A stretch of 64,000 nucleotides of DNA, taken from Embleya scabrispora DSM 41855 (GTDB lineage Bacteria > Actinomycetota > Actinomycetes > Streptomycetales > Streptomycetaceae). The translations under genes and the position numbers were made by a program. Positions 24,416 through 33,350 of this stretch are shown one piece after another. The notes beneath the pieces are model-generated. The model did not search any database. It saw only the letters and a program-made list of their open reading frames with translations, and was not told where the DNA came from. The stretch is from positions 1 to 64,000 of the forward strand of contig NZ_KB889689.1 of NCBI RefSeq assembly GCF_000372745.1, given 5' to 3'. The stretch's first letter is position 1; each line of letters begins with the position of its first letter.

Positions 24416-25326
24416 CGACGCTGACCACCCCGCCCGCGAGCCCGGCCCGCGATCGGGCGCCACTGCCCGTCGCGAAGGCGGGCAAGGGCCGTGCCACGCC
24501 GATGCGTTCGCAGGTGCTGACCACCTCGTTCCTGTTCCTGGTGGCGACCTACTTCCTGATGCCGGTGTGGTGGCTGCTGGTCTCCTCGACCAAGTCCTCC
24601 GGCGACCTGTTCAACAGCAACGGCTTCTGGTTCGCCGACTGGAACCTGGGCGCCAACCTGCGGCAACTGTTCAGCGAGGACGGCGGCATCTTCCTGCGCT
24701 GGGTGTTCAACTCGGTGCTGTACGCGGTCGGCGGCGGCGTGGTGGCCACCTTCCTGGCCGCGATGGCCGGCTACGCGCTGGCCAAGTACAAGTTCCGCGG
24801 CCGGGGTGCGATCTTCTCGGTGATCCTGGGCGCGGTGCTGATCCCGACCCCGATGCTCGCGCTGCCGATCTACCTGATGCTCTCCAAGGTGCACCTGGTC
24901 GACACGATCTGGGCGGTGCTGCTGCCCGCGGCGGTCAGCCCGTTCGGCGTCTTCCTGGCCAAGACCTACGCCGAGGCGTCGGTGCCGGACGAACTCATCG
25001 AGGCCGCCCGCCTGGACGGCGCGGGCGAGTTCCGGATCTTCTGCACCATCGGGCTGCGGATCATGTCGCCCGCGCTGGTGACCATCTTCCTGTTCCAACT
25101 GGTCGCGGTCTGGAACAACTTCTTCCTGCCGCTGATCACGCTCAACGACCAGCACCTGTGGCCGGTCACGCTGGGCCTGAACGCCTGGAACAGCGACCTC
25201 ACCCAGCCGCACGCCAACCTGGTCGTGGTCGGTGCGCTGGTGTCGGTGATCCCGCTGGTCGCCGCGTTCTGGTCGCTCCAGCGGTTCTGGCGCACCGATC
25301 TGGTGGCGGGCGGGGTGAAGGCGTGA
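24412..25326 (+). CDS. Sugar ABC transporter permease (MalG-like)
   Basis: 304 residues, GTG start overlapping the previous TGA (GTGA). A cytosolic N-terminal tail of about 40 residues precedes six membrane helices. The EAA loop is EAARLDGAGEFRIFCTIGLRIMSP. It pairs with the preceding permease to form the membrane channel of the importer. The AraC regulator follows after 46 bp and is probably co-transcribed. Confidence 0.93.
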   Translation: MTTLTTPPASPARDRAPLPVAKAGKGRATPMRSQVLTTSFLFLVATYFLMPVWWLLVSSTKSSGDLFNSNGFWFADWNLGANLRQLFSEDGGIFLRWVFNSVLYAVGGGVVATFLAAMAGYALAKYKFRGRGAIFSVILGAVLIPTPMLALPIYLMLSKVHLVDTIWAVLLPAAVSPFGVFLAKTYAEASVPDELIEAARLDGAGEFRIFCTIGLRIMSPALVTIFLFQLVAVWNNFFLPLITLNDQHLWPVTLGLNAWNSDLTQPHANLVVVGALVSVIPLVAAFWSLQRFWRTDLVAGGVKA

Positions 25327-25372
25327 ACGACCCCTTCGCCGCCGCCGCGCACGGCCGTACGATCGGCGCACC

Positions 25373-26191
25373 ATGATCTTCGCGCGCTACCTCACGCCCG
25401 CCAGGGAACACCAGCGGCTCGGTCTGGTGTGCCTGGGCGTCGGCTGGCAGCAGGTCACCGCGATGCAGTTCGAGGGCCGGGTGCTGGGCTGCTACCAACT
25501 CACCCTGATCACCGGGGGATCGGGCTGGTTCCGCTCGGGCAACCGGCACGCGCCGCGGATCCCGGTCCAGGCGCCCGCGGCCTTTCTGCTCTTCCCCGGC
25601 GAGTATCACGCGTACAGCCCCGACCCCACCGGGTGGCGTGAGCACTGGGTGCTGTTCGAGGGACCGACCGCCGCGGCCTACGAGGACCTGGGCTTCCTGG
25701 ACCGGGCCGAGCCGGTGATGTCGCTGGGCGGGGTGCGGCCGCTGCGCCAGGGCTTCGACCGGCTGCTGACCGCGGTGGAGCCGGGCGCGCCCAACCGCGA
25801 GGTGATCACCTCCGCGATCGTGCACCAGTTGATCATCGACCTGAAGACGATCCGGGTCGACGAGGACGGCTCGCGCGTGGTCCGCTACTTCGACGAGCAC
25901 GCCACCGAGCCGCTCACCGTCGGCGAGCACGCCCGGCGGCTGGGCCTGGACGAGGCGGGCCTGCGCAGCGAGATGCAACGCGCGACCGGTACCACGCCCA
26001 AGGAGTACATCGTGCGCACCCGGTTGTCCCGGGCCAAGCGCCTGCTCCTGGCCACCGACCAGTCCATCCACGAGGTGGCCCGCAACGTCGGCTACGACGA
26101 CCCGGCCTACTTCGCCCGGCTGTTCTCCCGCCGGGTCCAGCAGTCGCCGTCGGAGTTCCGGCGCACCGGGCAGACCTCCGGTCAGAGCTGA
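25373..26191 (+). CDS. AraC-family transcriptional regulator
   Basis: 272 residues. The N-terminal cupin-like effector domain (about 1-160, with VQAPAAFLLFPGEYHAYSP) is joined to a double helix-turn-helix C-terminus (about 165-265), including the AraC signature VARNVGYDDPAYFARLFSRRVQQSPSEFR. By position it should regulate the upstream sugar importer and the divergent GH35 gene, with the galactoside as probable effector. Its last 10 bases overlap the convergent membrane-protein gene. Confidence 0.93.
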   Translation: MIFARYLTPAREHQRLGLVCLGVGWQQVTAMQFEGRVLGCYQLTLITGGSGWFRSGNRHAPRIPVQAPAAFLLFPGEYHAYSPDPTGWREHWVLFEGPTAAAYEDLGFLDRAEPVMSLGGVRPLRQGFDRLLTAVEPGAPNREVITSAIVHQLIIDLKTIRVDEDGSRVVRYFDEHATEPLTVGEHARRLGLDEAGLRSEMQRATGTTPKEYIVRTRLSRAKRLLLATDQSIHEVARNVGYDDPAYFARLFSRRVQQSPSEFRRTGQTSGQS

Positions 26192-26541
26192 GGCGGGTCG
26201 ATGTGCCGCGGGGGTTCGGGCGCACCCAGCAGGCTGCGCGGCGGCTCCTCCTCGGCCACGAACGCACCGATGGTGATCGCGAAGACCACCACCGCGGAGG
26301 CCGCGACCAGCCACGACATCAGGGTCGGCATCAGCCCGAACGGTCCGAACTCGGCCACACCGCGGGCCACCGCCCCGGGCATCACCGGATGTGAGCCGTA
26401 CTGCACGCCGACCGTGCCCGGCGCGGTCAACAGCGCGCTGGGCAGCAGCGGACTGAAGCCGACCGTGCGCACGAACCACGCGCGACGGCACAACCGGTGC
26501 AGCGACCGGGCCACCTGGACCGCCATCAAGAGGGTGAACAC
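26182..26541 (-). CDS. Small membrane protein of unknown function
   Basis: 119 residues from GTG 26541 (GGAG 13 nt upstream). A short basic N-terminal helix is followed by one clear membrane segment (LMSWLVAASAVVVFAITIGAF, about residues 72-92) and a proline-rich acidic tail. Length and GC-rich third positions support coding. No family is recognised. It overlaps the AraC gene tail to tail by 10 bp. Confidence 0.6.
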   Translation of the reverse strand: MFTLLMAVQVARSLHRLCRRAWFVRTVGFSPLLPSALLTAPGTVGVQYGSHPVMPGAVARGVAEFGPFGLMPTLMSWLVAASAVVVFAITIGAFVAEEEPPRSLLGAPEPPRHIDPPQL

Positions 26542-26602
26542 CGCACCGGCCGCTCCGGTTTGTTGAGCCGCGCCAAGGACCCCTGTGACGGCGCCCGGAC
26601 AC

Positions 26603-27844
26603 TCACCGACCGGCCTCGACCGGCCTGCCGGTCCCGGCCGCCGCGACCACCTCCAGGACCGCCAGGACGGCCAGGACCACCAGCACGACCAGCAGCACCG
26701 AGGACACCGTCGGGTGGTTCCACCAGGCCAGCCAGATCCCGCCGAGGAGGCCCACCGCGGCGTAGATCGGACCCCGCCGCTCGGCCACGAACCGGCCCAC
26801 CGACCCGGTGCCCAGGCCGGTCCGGGCCAGCGTGCCGCCCGCCGCGTCGGGGCCGACCGCCAAAACCCGCCGGATCGTCGGGGCGGGCCGCGCCGGGCCG
26901 ACCAGGAAGGCGGCGACGGCGATCGCGGCGGCGACGACCGCCAGCGTGCGGGTGGTCTGGCGCAGGAACCGCACCAGCGCGTCGAAGATCGCCGCCCCCG
27001 CGTCCCGGGAGATCTGCGGCGGCAACTCGTCCAGGTAGTACCGGCGGGCGACGGCGAGTGCGATCGCGAGCAGGAGCAGGGCGAGCAGGGTGCCCAGGGC
27101 CGCCCACATGATCACCCGGCGGCGACGCGGTGCCACGCATACGCCCACGACGAAGAGCAGCACCACCACGATCGGCAACCACGTGCCCGCGGTGTTCAGG
27201 AGACGGAACGCGTCCTGCCCCTTGCGCAGCCCGTCACGGTGCAGCAGCACGAACCGACGGTCGGTGCTCGGGATGTTCGTCGCGATCGACAAGCCCTGGC
27301 CCGCCAGGCTCTGCCGGACGCGGTCGACCATCGGACCCAGGTCCAGCACCACCTCGCCGCCGGAGGAGGACACCGCGCCGTCGTCCTTGCCCTCGAGTGC
27401 GCTCAGCGCGGACGCGTGAGCGAGGCGGAGCGCGTCGCGCCACACGACGCCGAACGCGTCGGTCGTGACGAACGCGTGCGCGGCCTGCTCGGCCACGCCG
27501 CTCAACAGGCTCTGGATCGATCCGGAGACCGGACCGGACCCGTTGTTCGGATCCAGCCCGAGCGCCTGGCGCAGCGCGTCGCTCAGCCCGGCCACGTCCA
27601 CCGCCTGCACGGCGCCCTCGGCCACCCGATCGGCGACCTCGGCCTGGACGGCCGGGTTCGAGGACAGTGGCGCCATCGTGGCGACGAAACGATCGGTGTC
27701 GCCGACCTCGTCGTCCGCCCAGGCGGCCGTCACCGCGACCGGGGTGAGTACGCAGGCCAGGGCGAGCAGGACGCACGCCAGGGTGAGCCGCAATCGGTGC
27801 CGGCCCCGGACCGGCTCTCCCGATTCGGACGCTGACTCGGACAT
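26603..27844 (-). CDS. Secreted-domain integral membrane protein, unknown function
   Basis: 413 residues. ATG 27844 is preferred since GGGGAGG lies 9 nt upstream; a GTG at 27853 is too close to that site. An N-terminal signal/anchor helix precedes an extracytoplasmic region of about 175 residues, then TMs near 205-225, 232-255, 290-310 and a C-terminal pair (about 355-400). The pattern matches conserved streptomycete integral membrane proteins without assigned function. It diverges from the DUF7144 protein gene. Confidence 0.75.
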   Translation of the reverse strand: MSESASESGEPVRGRHRLRLTLACVLLALACVLTPVAVTAAWADDEVGDTDRFVATMAPLSSNPAVQAEVADRVAEGAVQAVDVAGLSDALRQALGLDPNNGSGPVSGSIQSLLSGVAEQAAHAFVTTDAFGVVWRDALRLAHASALSALEGKDDGAVSSSGGEVVLDLGPMVDRVRQSLAGQGLSIATNIPSTDRRFVLLHRDGLRKGQDAFRLLNTAGTWLPIVVVLLFVVGVCVAPRRRRVIMWAALGTLLALLLLAIALAVARRYYLDELPPQISRDAGAAIFDALVRFLRQTTRTLAVVAAAIAVAAFLVGPARPAPTIRRVLAVGPDAAGGTLARTGLGTGSVGRFVAERRGPIYAAVGLLGGIWLAWWNHPTVSSVLLVVLVVLAVLAVLEVVAAAGTGRPVEAGR

Positions 27845-28055
27845 CGATGTCACCCTCCCCGCTCGTTACCAAATGTCCCGGGGCGGGTTCCATCAAATCG
27901 GGGTATCTACTCCAATGAAGCAAAAGGTGCAAAATATGACAGGCCGTGCCAAGGTGCGAGGAGACCGACTTGCAAGGTCGCGGATCCCCGCGACGGCGGG
28001 CAATCGGTACGAGGCAAGACCTTCCCGGCCGGCCGGCCGGGGTTGGGAGTAGGCC

Positions 28056-28559
28056 ATGAACAGCACAACCCGCAGGTCGAGCGCATGGTCCGGGTGGGTG
28101 GCTTTCGCCGGATGCACTCTGCTCGTCCTGGGTGTCCTCAACCTCTTCCAGGGGTTCACGGCACTGTTCTCGGACGGGTACTTCGTCACTCCTTCGGGTG
28201 ATCTCCTGGTGTGGAACTACAACACATGGGGCGTCATCCTGCTGATCTTCGGCGGGTTGCAGATGCTCGTCGGCGGGGGACTGCTCACCGGCGCGACCTG
28301 GGCCCGTGTGGTCGGTACGTTCCTGGTGATGCTGAACATCATCGGCGAGATCGGCTTCCTGGCCGCCCACCCGGTCTGGTCCACCATCGTGATCGCGCTC
28401 GACCTGGTGGTCCTGTTCGCGCTGACCGTGCGCTGGGACGCCGCCAAGGGCTACTTCTCGGACGAGACGGCATCCGAGTGGCAGGCCAGGGACGAAGGAC
28501 GCCGTGCGGGCGCCGCCTCACATCGCCGGGACGCCGAGCGCGACGAACCGATGGCGTAG
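28056..28559 (+). CDS. DUF7144-like four-helix membrane protein
   Basis: 167 residues with four hydrophobic helices (about 13-33, 57-77, 84-103, 107-127), a charged cytosolic tail and the typical WVAFAGCTLLVLGVLNLFQGF start of the family common in actinomycetes. ATG 28056 follows GGGAG. Its function is unknown. It is followed by two strong hairpins that separate it from the convergent kinase gene. Confidence 0.8.
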   Translation: MNSTTRRSSAWSGWVAFAGCTLLVLGVLNLFQGFTALFSDGYFVTPSGDLLVWNYNTWGVILLIFGGLQMLVGGGLLTGATWARVVGTFLVMLNIIGEIGFLAAHPVWSTIVIALDLVVLFALTVRWDAAKGYFSDETASEWQARDEGRRAGAASHRRDAERDEPMA

Positions 28560-28566
28560 CGGCACT

Positions 28567-28613
28567 CGATCCGCCACGCACGGACCCGGCGGGTTCTCGT
28601 GCGTGGCGGATCG
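28567..28613. terminator. Bidirectional terminator, 16-bp stem
   Basis: Perfect complementary arms at 28567-28582 and 28598-28613 enclose a 15-nt loop, starting 8 bp after the stop of the DUF7144 gene. It lies between convergent genes, and a second hairpin follows immediately. Confidence 0.85.
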
Positions 28614-28620
28614 CCGTCGT

Positions 28621-28668
28621 CCGGGCCCCGTCCGGCGGATCCGCCGAGATCCGCCGGACGGGGCCCGG
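28621..28668. terminator. Bidirectional terminator, 20-bp stem
   Basis: Perfect 20-bp arms at 28621-28640 and 28649-28668 with an 8-nt loop, ending 11 bp before the stop of the convergent kinase gene. With the preceding hairpin it makes an unusually strong double terminator. Confidence 0.88.
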
Positions 28669-28678
28669 CCCATCGGTA

Positions 28679-30343
28679 CTACGAGCGCAACCACATCGCC
28701 TCCTGCCCGCGGCCGTGGGCGTCGAGGAAACGGGCGAGCCGACCCGCCGCCGCCGGATGACCCTCGGCCAGGGCACGGCGGTACATCTCCTCCGCCTCGC
28801 GGGCGCGACCGCGGTGCTCCAGCAGCCCGGCGAGGCCGATCGCGGAGTCCGGGTGCCCCTCGGTGAACGCGCGGCGGTAGAGCTTCTCCGCCTCCTTCAG
28901 CCGGCCGCGCGCACCCAGCAACCCGGCCAGGTTGATCGCGGCGTCCGGATGACCCTGCGCGTAGGCGTGCCGGAACAACTGCTCGGCCTCGTCCGGGCGA
29001 CCGGAGCCGGCGAGGAGCAGGCCGAGGTGGTTCGCCGCGTCGTCGTGGCCGTGTGCCGAGGCGTGCCGGAAGAGCATCTCGGCCTCCGGAGCCCGGCCGA
29101 GCCGCACCAGCAGCCGGCCCAGGTTGTTCGCGGCGTCCGGGTGGCCCTGTGCCAACGCGCGGCGATACAACTCCTCGGCCTCGCCGGTTCGGTCGTGGGC
29201 AGCGAGCAGGTCGGCGAGATCGTTCGCGGCCTCCGGGTGGTTGCGGGCCAGCGCCTCGCGGTACAGCGCCTCGGCCTCGGTCTCGCGGCCGGTGTCCGCG
29301 AGGTGGTAGGCGAGTTGCACGGCGGCGTCCGGATCACCGGCCGCCGCCGCCCGGCGCAGCCGCGGCTCGTCATCCTCGACGGAGGCCGTGCCGGACGCCG
29401 CGACCGGGGTCGGGAACGCAGCCGGGGCGGGCGGGCCGAGCGGGGGCCGCGAGGGGGCGGGCGGGGGCGCTACCGGCGGAGCAGGCATCAGCGGCGGTGC
29501 GGCGGGCGGCCGAGGGCGGTCCGCCGGGGCCGGCGGGGGCGGCTCGGTAAGCCGCGCGGCGACCGAGGCCGCGTCGGCGGGGCGCTGTGCGGGGTCCTTC
29601 GCCAACAGGTCCAGGACCAACCGGCTCAGCTGTGGCGGCACGTTCGCGCGGCGCCGCTCGGGAGGTTCCGGGATCGCCTCGAGCTGGGCGTACACCGTGG
29701 CGGCGGCGTCGCCGGTGCCGAACGGCGGGGCGCCGGTGAGCAGTTCGTAGAGCACACAGCCCAGTGCGTACAGGTCCGAGCGCGGCTCGGCGGCCCGCCC
29801 GCGCAGCCGCTCCGGCGCGGTGTAGGCAAGCGTGCCCAGCAGGCGCGTGCCGGTCGCGGCGACCGCCGCGAGGTGCTCGGCCAGGCCGAGGTCGAGCACC
29901 CGCACCCGGCCGTCCTCGCACACGAACAGGTCGGTGGGCTTGAGGTCGCCGTGCACCAGGCCGGCCCGATGCGCGTGTTCGAGCGCGGCACAGACCTGCG
30001 CCGCCCACGCCGCCACGCTCGCCGGCTCGGGCAGGCCCGCGCGCAGCATCGCCCGCAGGTCGCGGCCGGTGAGCAACTCGGTGACCAGGAACGGGGTGCC
30101 GTCGGTGTCCTGCCCGACGTCGAGGACGGCGACCAGGCCCGGATGCTCCAGTGCCGCCGCGGTGCGCGCCTCGCGCACGAACAGCGCCGCGGCCTCGTCG
30201 TCCGGCGGCCCGTGCAGCAGCTTGACCGCCACGTCGCGCGACTCGGTGAGGTCGCGCGCGGCCCACACCCGACCGAGCCCACCGCGACCGCGCTGTTCGA
30301 GGAGTTCGTATCGATCCGCCAGGACCCGACCCACCGCTGTCAC
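28679..30343 (-). CDS. Ser/Thr kinase-like protein with 32-residue tandem repeats
   Basis: 554 residues; GTG 30343 with GAGGGAG 8 nt upstream. The kinase domain (about 10-270) keeps the glycine loop GRGGLGRVW and VAVKLL lysine, but the catalytic loop reads HGDLKPTDLF instead of HRDLKPxN, and DFG is DLG. After a Pro/Ala linker (about 275-330), about seven 32-residue TPR/Sel1-like repeats (EAExLYRxALAxGHPDAANxLxxLL) run to the end. There is no membrane segment, so it is soluble. The repeats suggest partner-protein binding; reduced or altered catalysis is possible because the metal-binding Asn is Asp. Confidence 0.88.
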   Translation of the reverse strand: MTAVGRVLADRYELLEQRGRGGLGRVWAARDLTESRDVAVKLLHGPPDDEAAALFVREARTAAALEHPGLVAVLDVGQDTDGTPFLVTELLTGRDLRAMLRAGLPEPASVAAWAAQVCAALEHAHRAGLVHGDLKPTDLFVCEDGRVRVLDLGLAEHLAAVAATGTRLLGTLAYTAPERLRGRAAEPRSDLYALGCVLYELLTGAPPFGTGDAAATVYAQLEAIPEPPERRRANVPPQLSRLVLDLLAKDPAQRPADAASVAARLTEPPPPAPADRPRPPAAPPLMPAPPVAPPPAPSRPPLGPPAPAAFPTPVAASGTASVEDDEPRLRRAAAAGDPDAAVQLAYHLADTGRETEAEALYREALARNHPEAANDLADLLAAHDRTGEAEELYRRALAQGHPDAANNLGRLLVRLGRAPEAEMLFRHASAHGHDDAANHLGLLLAGSGRPDEAEQLFRHAYAQGHPDAAINLAGLLGARGRLKEAEKLYRRAFTEGHPDSAIGLAGLLEHRGRAREAEEMYRRALAEGHPAAAGRLARFLDAHGRGQEAMWLRS

Positions 30344-30362
30344 GACATCTCCCTCGTCCCGG

Positions 30363-31325
30363 TCATCGTCCGGGGAGATCCTGCCGCACCGGCGGCCGAT
30401 CGGCGGCCTTCGGGTCGGGTCCGGCGACCGGCCGGCGGGCGCCGCCCCGGGAGACCGCGACGCCGGCCAGGCACAGCGCGCCGCCGACGAAGGTCAGCGG
30501 GCCGGGCACCTCGCTCAGGAACACCCAGGCGAGCAGCACCACGATGGCCGGCACCGCGTAGGTGGTGCTGCCCATTTTGCCCGCGGTGGTGCGGGCCAGT
30601 GCGTACGCCCAGGTGGTGAAGCCCAGAGCGGTGGGGAAGACGCCCAGGTAGATCACGTTGAGCGTGGCCGACAGCGGTGCGTGGGCGCCCTGTTCGACCA
30701 GTTGCCCGGCGAACGGCAGGCAGCACGACATGCCGATGAAGCAGCCGTACGCGGTGACCTGGAGCGCGGAGGTGTGCCGCAGCGCGGGCTTTTGCGCCAC
30801 CACGCCGGCCGCGTAGGACAGCGCGGCGAGCACGCACAGGCCCACGCCCAGCAGCGGGGCCCCGCCGCCGTCGGACATCGAGACGCCCACCACCACCGCG
30901 CCCGCGAACGAGACGCCGATGCCGGCCAGCAGACGCGGTGCGAAGCCCTCCTTGAGCAACCAGCCGCCGAGCAGCGCGATCGCGATCGGGCCGATGTTGA
31001 CCACCATCGCCGCGGTGCCCGCGTCCACCTTGCGCTCGCCCCAGTTCAGCACCCCCATGTACACGCCGAACCACAGCACGCCGGAGAGCACGATGCCGGG
31101 CCACGCGGCGCGCGGCGGGAAACCCTCGCGGCGGACCAGCACGATCGTGCCGAGCACCAGCGAACCGGCGAGCATCCGGCCCAGGGCCAACGCCCCGGGC
31201 GCGAAGTGCTCGCCCGCGCTGCGGATGGACACGAACGCGGACGCCCAGAAGACGACCGTGACCGCGGCCGCCGCGACGGCGCGCCGATCGACGCCGGTCG
31301 CCGGGCGAAGACCTGTATCCGACAT
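30363..31325 (-). CDS. EamA/DMT-family transporter
   Basis: 320 residues with ten hydrophobic helices in two five-helix EamA halves (AAAAVTVVFWASAFVSIRS first; GVGLCVLAALSYAAGVVAQKP opening the second). ATG 31325 follows GAGGGG at suitable distance. Members export metabolites such as amino acids or drugs; the substrate here is unknown. It diverges from the rhomboid-like gene. Confidence 0.9.
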   Translation of the reverse strand: MSDTGLRPATGVDRRAVAAAAVTVVFWASAFVSIRSAGEHFAPGALALGRMLAGSLVLGTIVLVRREGFPPRAAWPGIVLSGVLWFGVYMGVLNWGERKVDAGTAAMVVNIGPIAIALLGGWLLKEGFAPRLLAGIGVSFAGAVVVGVSMSDGGGAPLLGVGLCVLAALSYAAGVVAQKPALRHTSALQVTAYGCFIGMSCCLPFAGQLVEQGAHAPLSATLNVIYLGVFPTALGFTTWAYALARTTAGKMGSTTYAVPAIVVLLAWVFLSEVPGPLTFVGGALCLAGVAVSRGGARRPVAGPDPKAADRPPVRQDLPGR

Positions 31326-31545
31326 CGCGTGGACCCCTCTGTGCCGGCGGCCCGGGTCGGCCGCCTTCCAAGCGTTCACCGGTGGCGGACGCGCTTGCGA
31401 GTAACGACGGTAGGGGCGGGTCGTTTCGGCACCCACCGAATCGTCGGCCGCCCCGATCCGGGGCCGGGCCACGGCGACCCGAACCGGTGATGCAGCATGG
31501 TGGTTTCGCGCCGCGTCCCCGCGCCGGCACAAGGAGAGTCGCACC

Positions 31546-32322
31546 GTGAGTCGGAACCCCGCGAGCCATCTGCGCGGCCTCGTCGGATATCCGCGACGCA
31601 GCCCGGCGACGTTCGCCGTGCTGATCCTGCTCGCGATCACCGGGGTCGTGGTGGGCCGGCTCATGTCCGAGGCCGCCGCCGATCGGCTCCTGGACGAGAT
31701 CAGCACGAACCTCGACAATCTGCACCATCATCCGGTGCGCGCGATGGCGGGCAGCCTGATGGTCGCGGACGTGCACGGCACCCTGCTCGGCAATGTGCTG
31801 ACGATCGGGTTCGGGCTCGGGGTGTGCATGGCGTTCCTGGAGCACCGGGTCGGCACACTGCGGGCGGTCGGCGTCACGGTGCTCGGACACGTGGGTGCGA
31901 CGCTCGTCACGGCGGTGGTGCTGATCGTGGCGATCGACGCCGGGACCTATCCGCCGGACACCCGGTACACGCTCGACTACGGGGTGAGCTACGCCTCGAT
32001 GGCGGCCATAGCGGCGGTCACACCACTGCTGCCCGGGCGGCTGCGGCCCTGGTGGGCGCTCGCGTGCCTGCTGTACCCGTTCTCGTCCGTGCAGTGGTTC
32101 GGTGATCTCCCGGACTTCACCACGATCGGGCACGTCTCGGCGGCGCTGATCGGCCTCGGGTCCGGGTTCCTGTTCTCGGGACGGCTGCGGCCGGCGTCGC
32201 GTCGGGCGCCGGCCGCAGCCGCGCTGTCGCCGGTCGCGCTCCCCCCGGCCGCGGACGCGCTCCCGGAGGTCGCCGGGAACGGGCCGGCGCAGCCGGGTGG
32301 GGCGCCTTCGGGTCAGACCTGA
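31546..32322 (+). CDS. Rhomboid-like integral membrane protein
   Basis: 258 residues with six hydrophobic helices and a proline/alanine tail. The HHHPVRAMAGSLMVAD loop, the LLGNVLTIGFGLGVCMAFLEHRVG helix, a Ser in GVSYASMAAI and a His in TIGHVSAALIGLGSG resemble the rhomboid Ser/His layout, though the canonical GxSG is GVSY. GTG 31546 with AAGGAGAG. It could be an intramembrane protease or an inactive rhomboid. Its end overlaps the convergent neighbour by 10 bp. Confidence 0.75.
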   Translation: MSRNPASHLRGLVGYPRRSPATFAVLILLAITGVVVGRLMSEAAADRLLDEISTNLDNLHHHPVRAMAGSLMVADVHGTLLGNVLTIGFGLGVCMAFLEHRVGTLRAVGVTVLGHVGATLVTAVVLIVAIDAGTYPPDTRYTLDYGVSYASMAAIAAVTPLLPGRLRPWWALACLLYPFSSVQWFGDLPDFTTIGHVSAALIGLGSGFLFSGRLRPASRRAPAAAALSPVALPPAADALPEVAGNGPAQPGGAPSGQT

Positions 32323-32789
32323 ACCGGCGGCACCCGCCACTCGATCTGCACGCGCTCCTCCAGCGGCAGCTCCTCCGGGCCGAGCGCCACGTGGTCGATG
32401 ACGTAGCGGAAGAGCAGCACCACGGCGTCGGACTCCATGTCCGGCAGGGTCTCGCGGGTGGCCCCGAGCACGTCCAGGAGCAGCACCGGGTCGGACTCCA
32501 ACTCCTCGATCTCCTCGGCCAGTTCGGCATCGAGGTCGTCACCGGCGGCGAGTGCCGCGATGGACCGGGCGACGAAGGCGGGCTCGGACTCCAGGCGGAC
32601 CAGCACCTGCTCGGTGACGAACGCGTCGAGCAGATCGGCGTCGATGTCGATGCCGCCGCCGGCGCACCCGCACCCGTCGCCGCAACCGCCGGTCGCGCTG
32701 ACGTCCTCCAGGGTGAGGGGGGTGCCGATGGCGGAGAGGGAGATCGGCTGGACCGAGTCGTCGGACGCGGGGAAGTCGGAGGAGGACAC
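32313..32789 (-). CDS. Conserved acidic protein with Cys cluster, unknown function
   Basis: 158 residues from GTG 32789, with AAGGG upstream. It is strongly acidic. A GGCGDGCGCAGGG segment near residue 35 could bind metal. The rest is helical, with ELAEEIEELESDPVLLLDVLG. There is no membrane segment. Longer starts upstream lack a ribosome site. Function not recognised. It lies upstream of, and divergent from, the cold-shock gene. Confidence 0.65.
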   Translation of the reverse strand: MSSSDFPASDDSVQPISLSAIGTPLTLEDVSATGGCGDGCGCAGGGIDIDADLLDAFVTEQVLVRLESEPAFVARSIAALAAGDDLDAELAEEIEELESDPVLLLDVLGATRETLPDMESDAVVLLFRYVIDHVALGPEELPLEERVQIEWRVPPVQV

Positions 32790-32929
32790 GCGAACCCTTC
32801 GGATGGTTGGGAGGTCGGCCGGGGGGCCGGCGGAGCGTCCATGGTCGCACCCGGTGTCCGAGTGCGCGGCCGGCACAAGATCGAGGGGATCCCGCCGGCT
32901 CGGCCGTCCGGCGTGCTAACGTTAATTGC

Positions 32930-33084
32930 TGCTGTGGTTCCCATGGAATTTTCTGTGCGCCTGCTGGTTGTAGCCAACAGGTGCACTTTTGTTTTTCCGG
33001 TGTCCAACTCCGGGCGGGGTAATCAGCAACGATTCGGGTCTCGCAGGGTGCGAGATCCCGGTACTGCCCCGAAGGGGAAGATAC
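32930..33084 (+). promoter_or_regulatory. Structured 5' leader of the cold-shock gene
   Basis: The stretch is markedly AT-richer than its surroundings. It contains two hairpins: 32960-32982 (CCTG/TTGG-type arms around TAG) and 33036-33059 (GGGTCTCGCA with TGCGAGATCCC, one bulge). Long structured leaders are typical of cspA-type mRNAs, where they tune translation at low temperature. The transcription start is not determinable by eye. Confidence 0.5.
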
Positions 33085-33288
33085 GTGGCTACTGGCACCG
33101 TGAAGTGGTTCAACGGCGAAAAGGGCTTCGGCTTCATCGAGCAGGACGGTGGCGGCCCCGACGTCTTCGCCCACTACTCGAACATCAACGCTCAGGGCTT
33201 CCGTGAGCTGCAGGAAGGCCAGAAGGTCTCCTTCGACGTCACGCAGGGCCAGAAGGGCCCGCAGGCGGAGAACATCAACATCGTCTGA
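33085..33288 (+). CDS. cspA: Cold-shock protein (CspA family)
   Basis: 67 residues, exactly CSD size. RNP1 KGFGFIEQD and RNP2 VFAHYSNI nucleic-acid-binding motifs are intact, as is the [11 protein letters not shown] start. GTG 33085 follows AAGGGGAAG. It is a single-stranded RNA/DNA chaperone. A strong terminator follows, then a DEAD-box helicase gene in the same direction, a pairing that fits cold-adaptation RNA remodelling. Confidence 0.97.
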   Translation: MATGTVKWFNGEKGFGFIEQDGGGPDVFAHYSNINAQGFRELQEGQKVSFDVTQGQKGPQAENINIV

Positions 33289-33322
33289 CCTGTCTCATGG
33301 GCGTGGCTCCGGCCGCGCAGCG

Positions 33323-33350
33323 AGGGCCCGCGCCGCAAGGTGCGGGCCCT
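33323..33350 (+). terminator. Terminator of the cold-shock gene
   Basis: Perfect 9-bp arms AGGGCCCGC (33323-33331) and GCGGGCCCT (33342-33350) around a 10-nt loop, followed by TTC, 34 bp after the stop codon. Confidence 0.8.
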
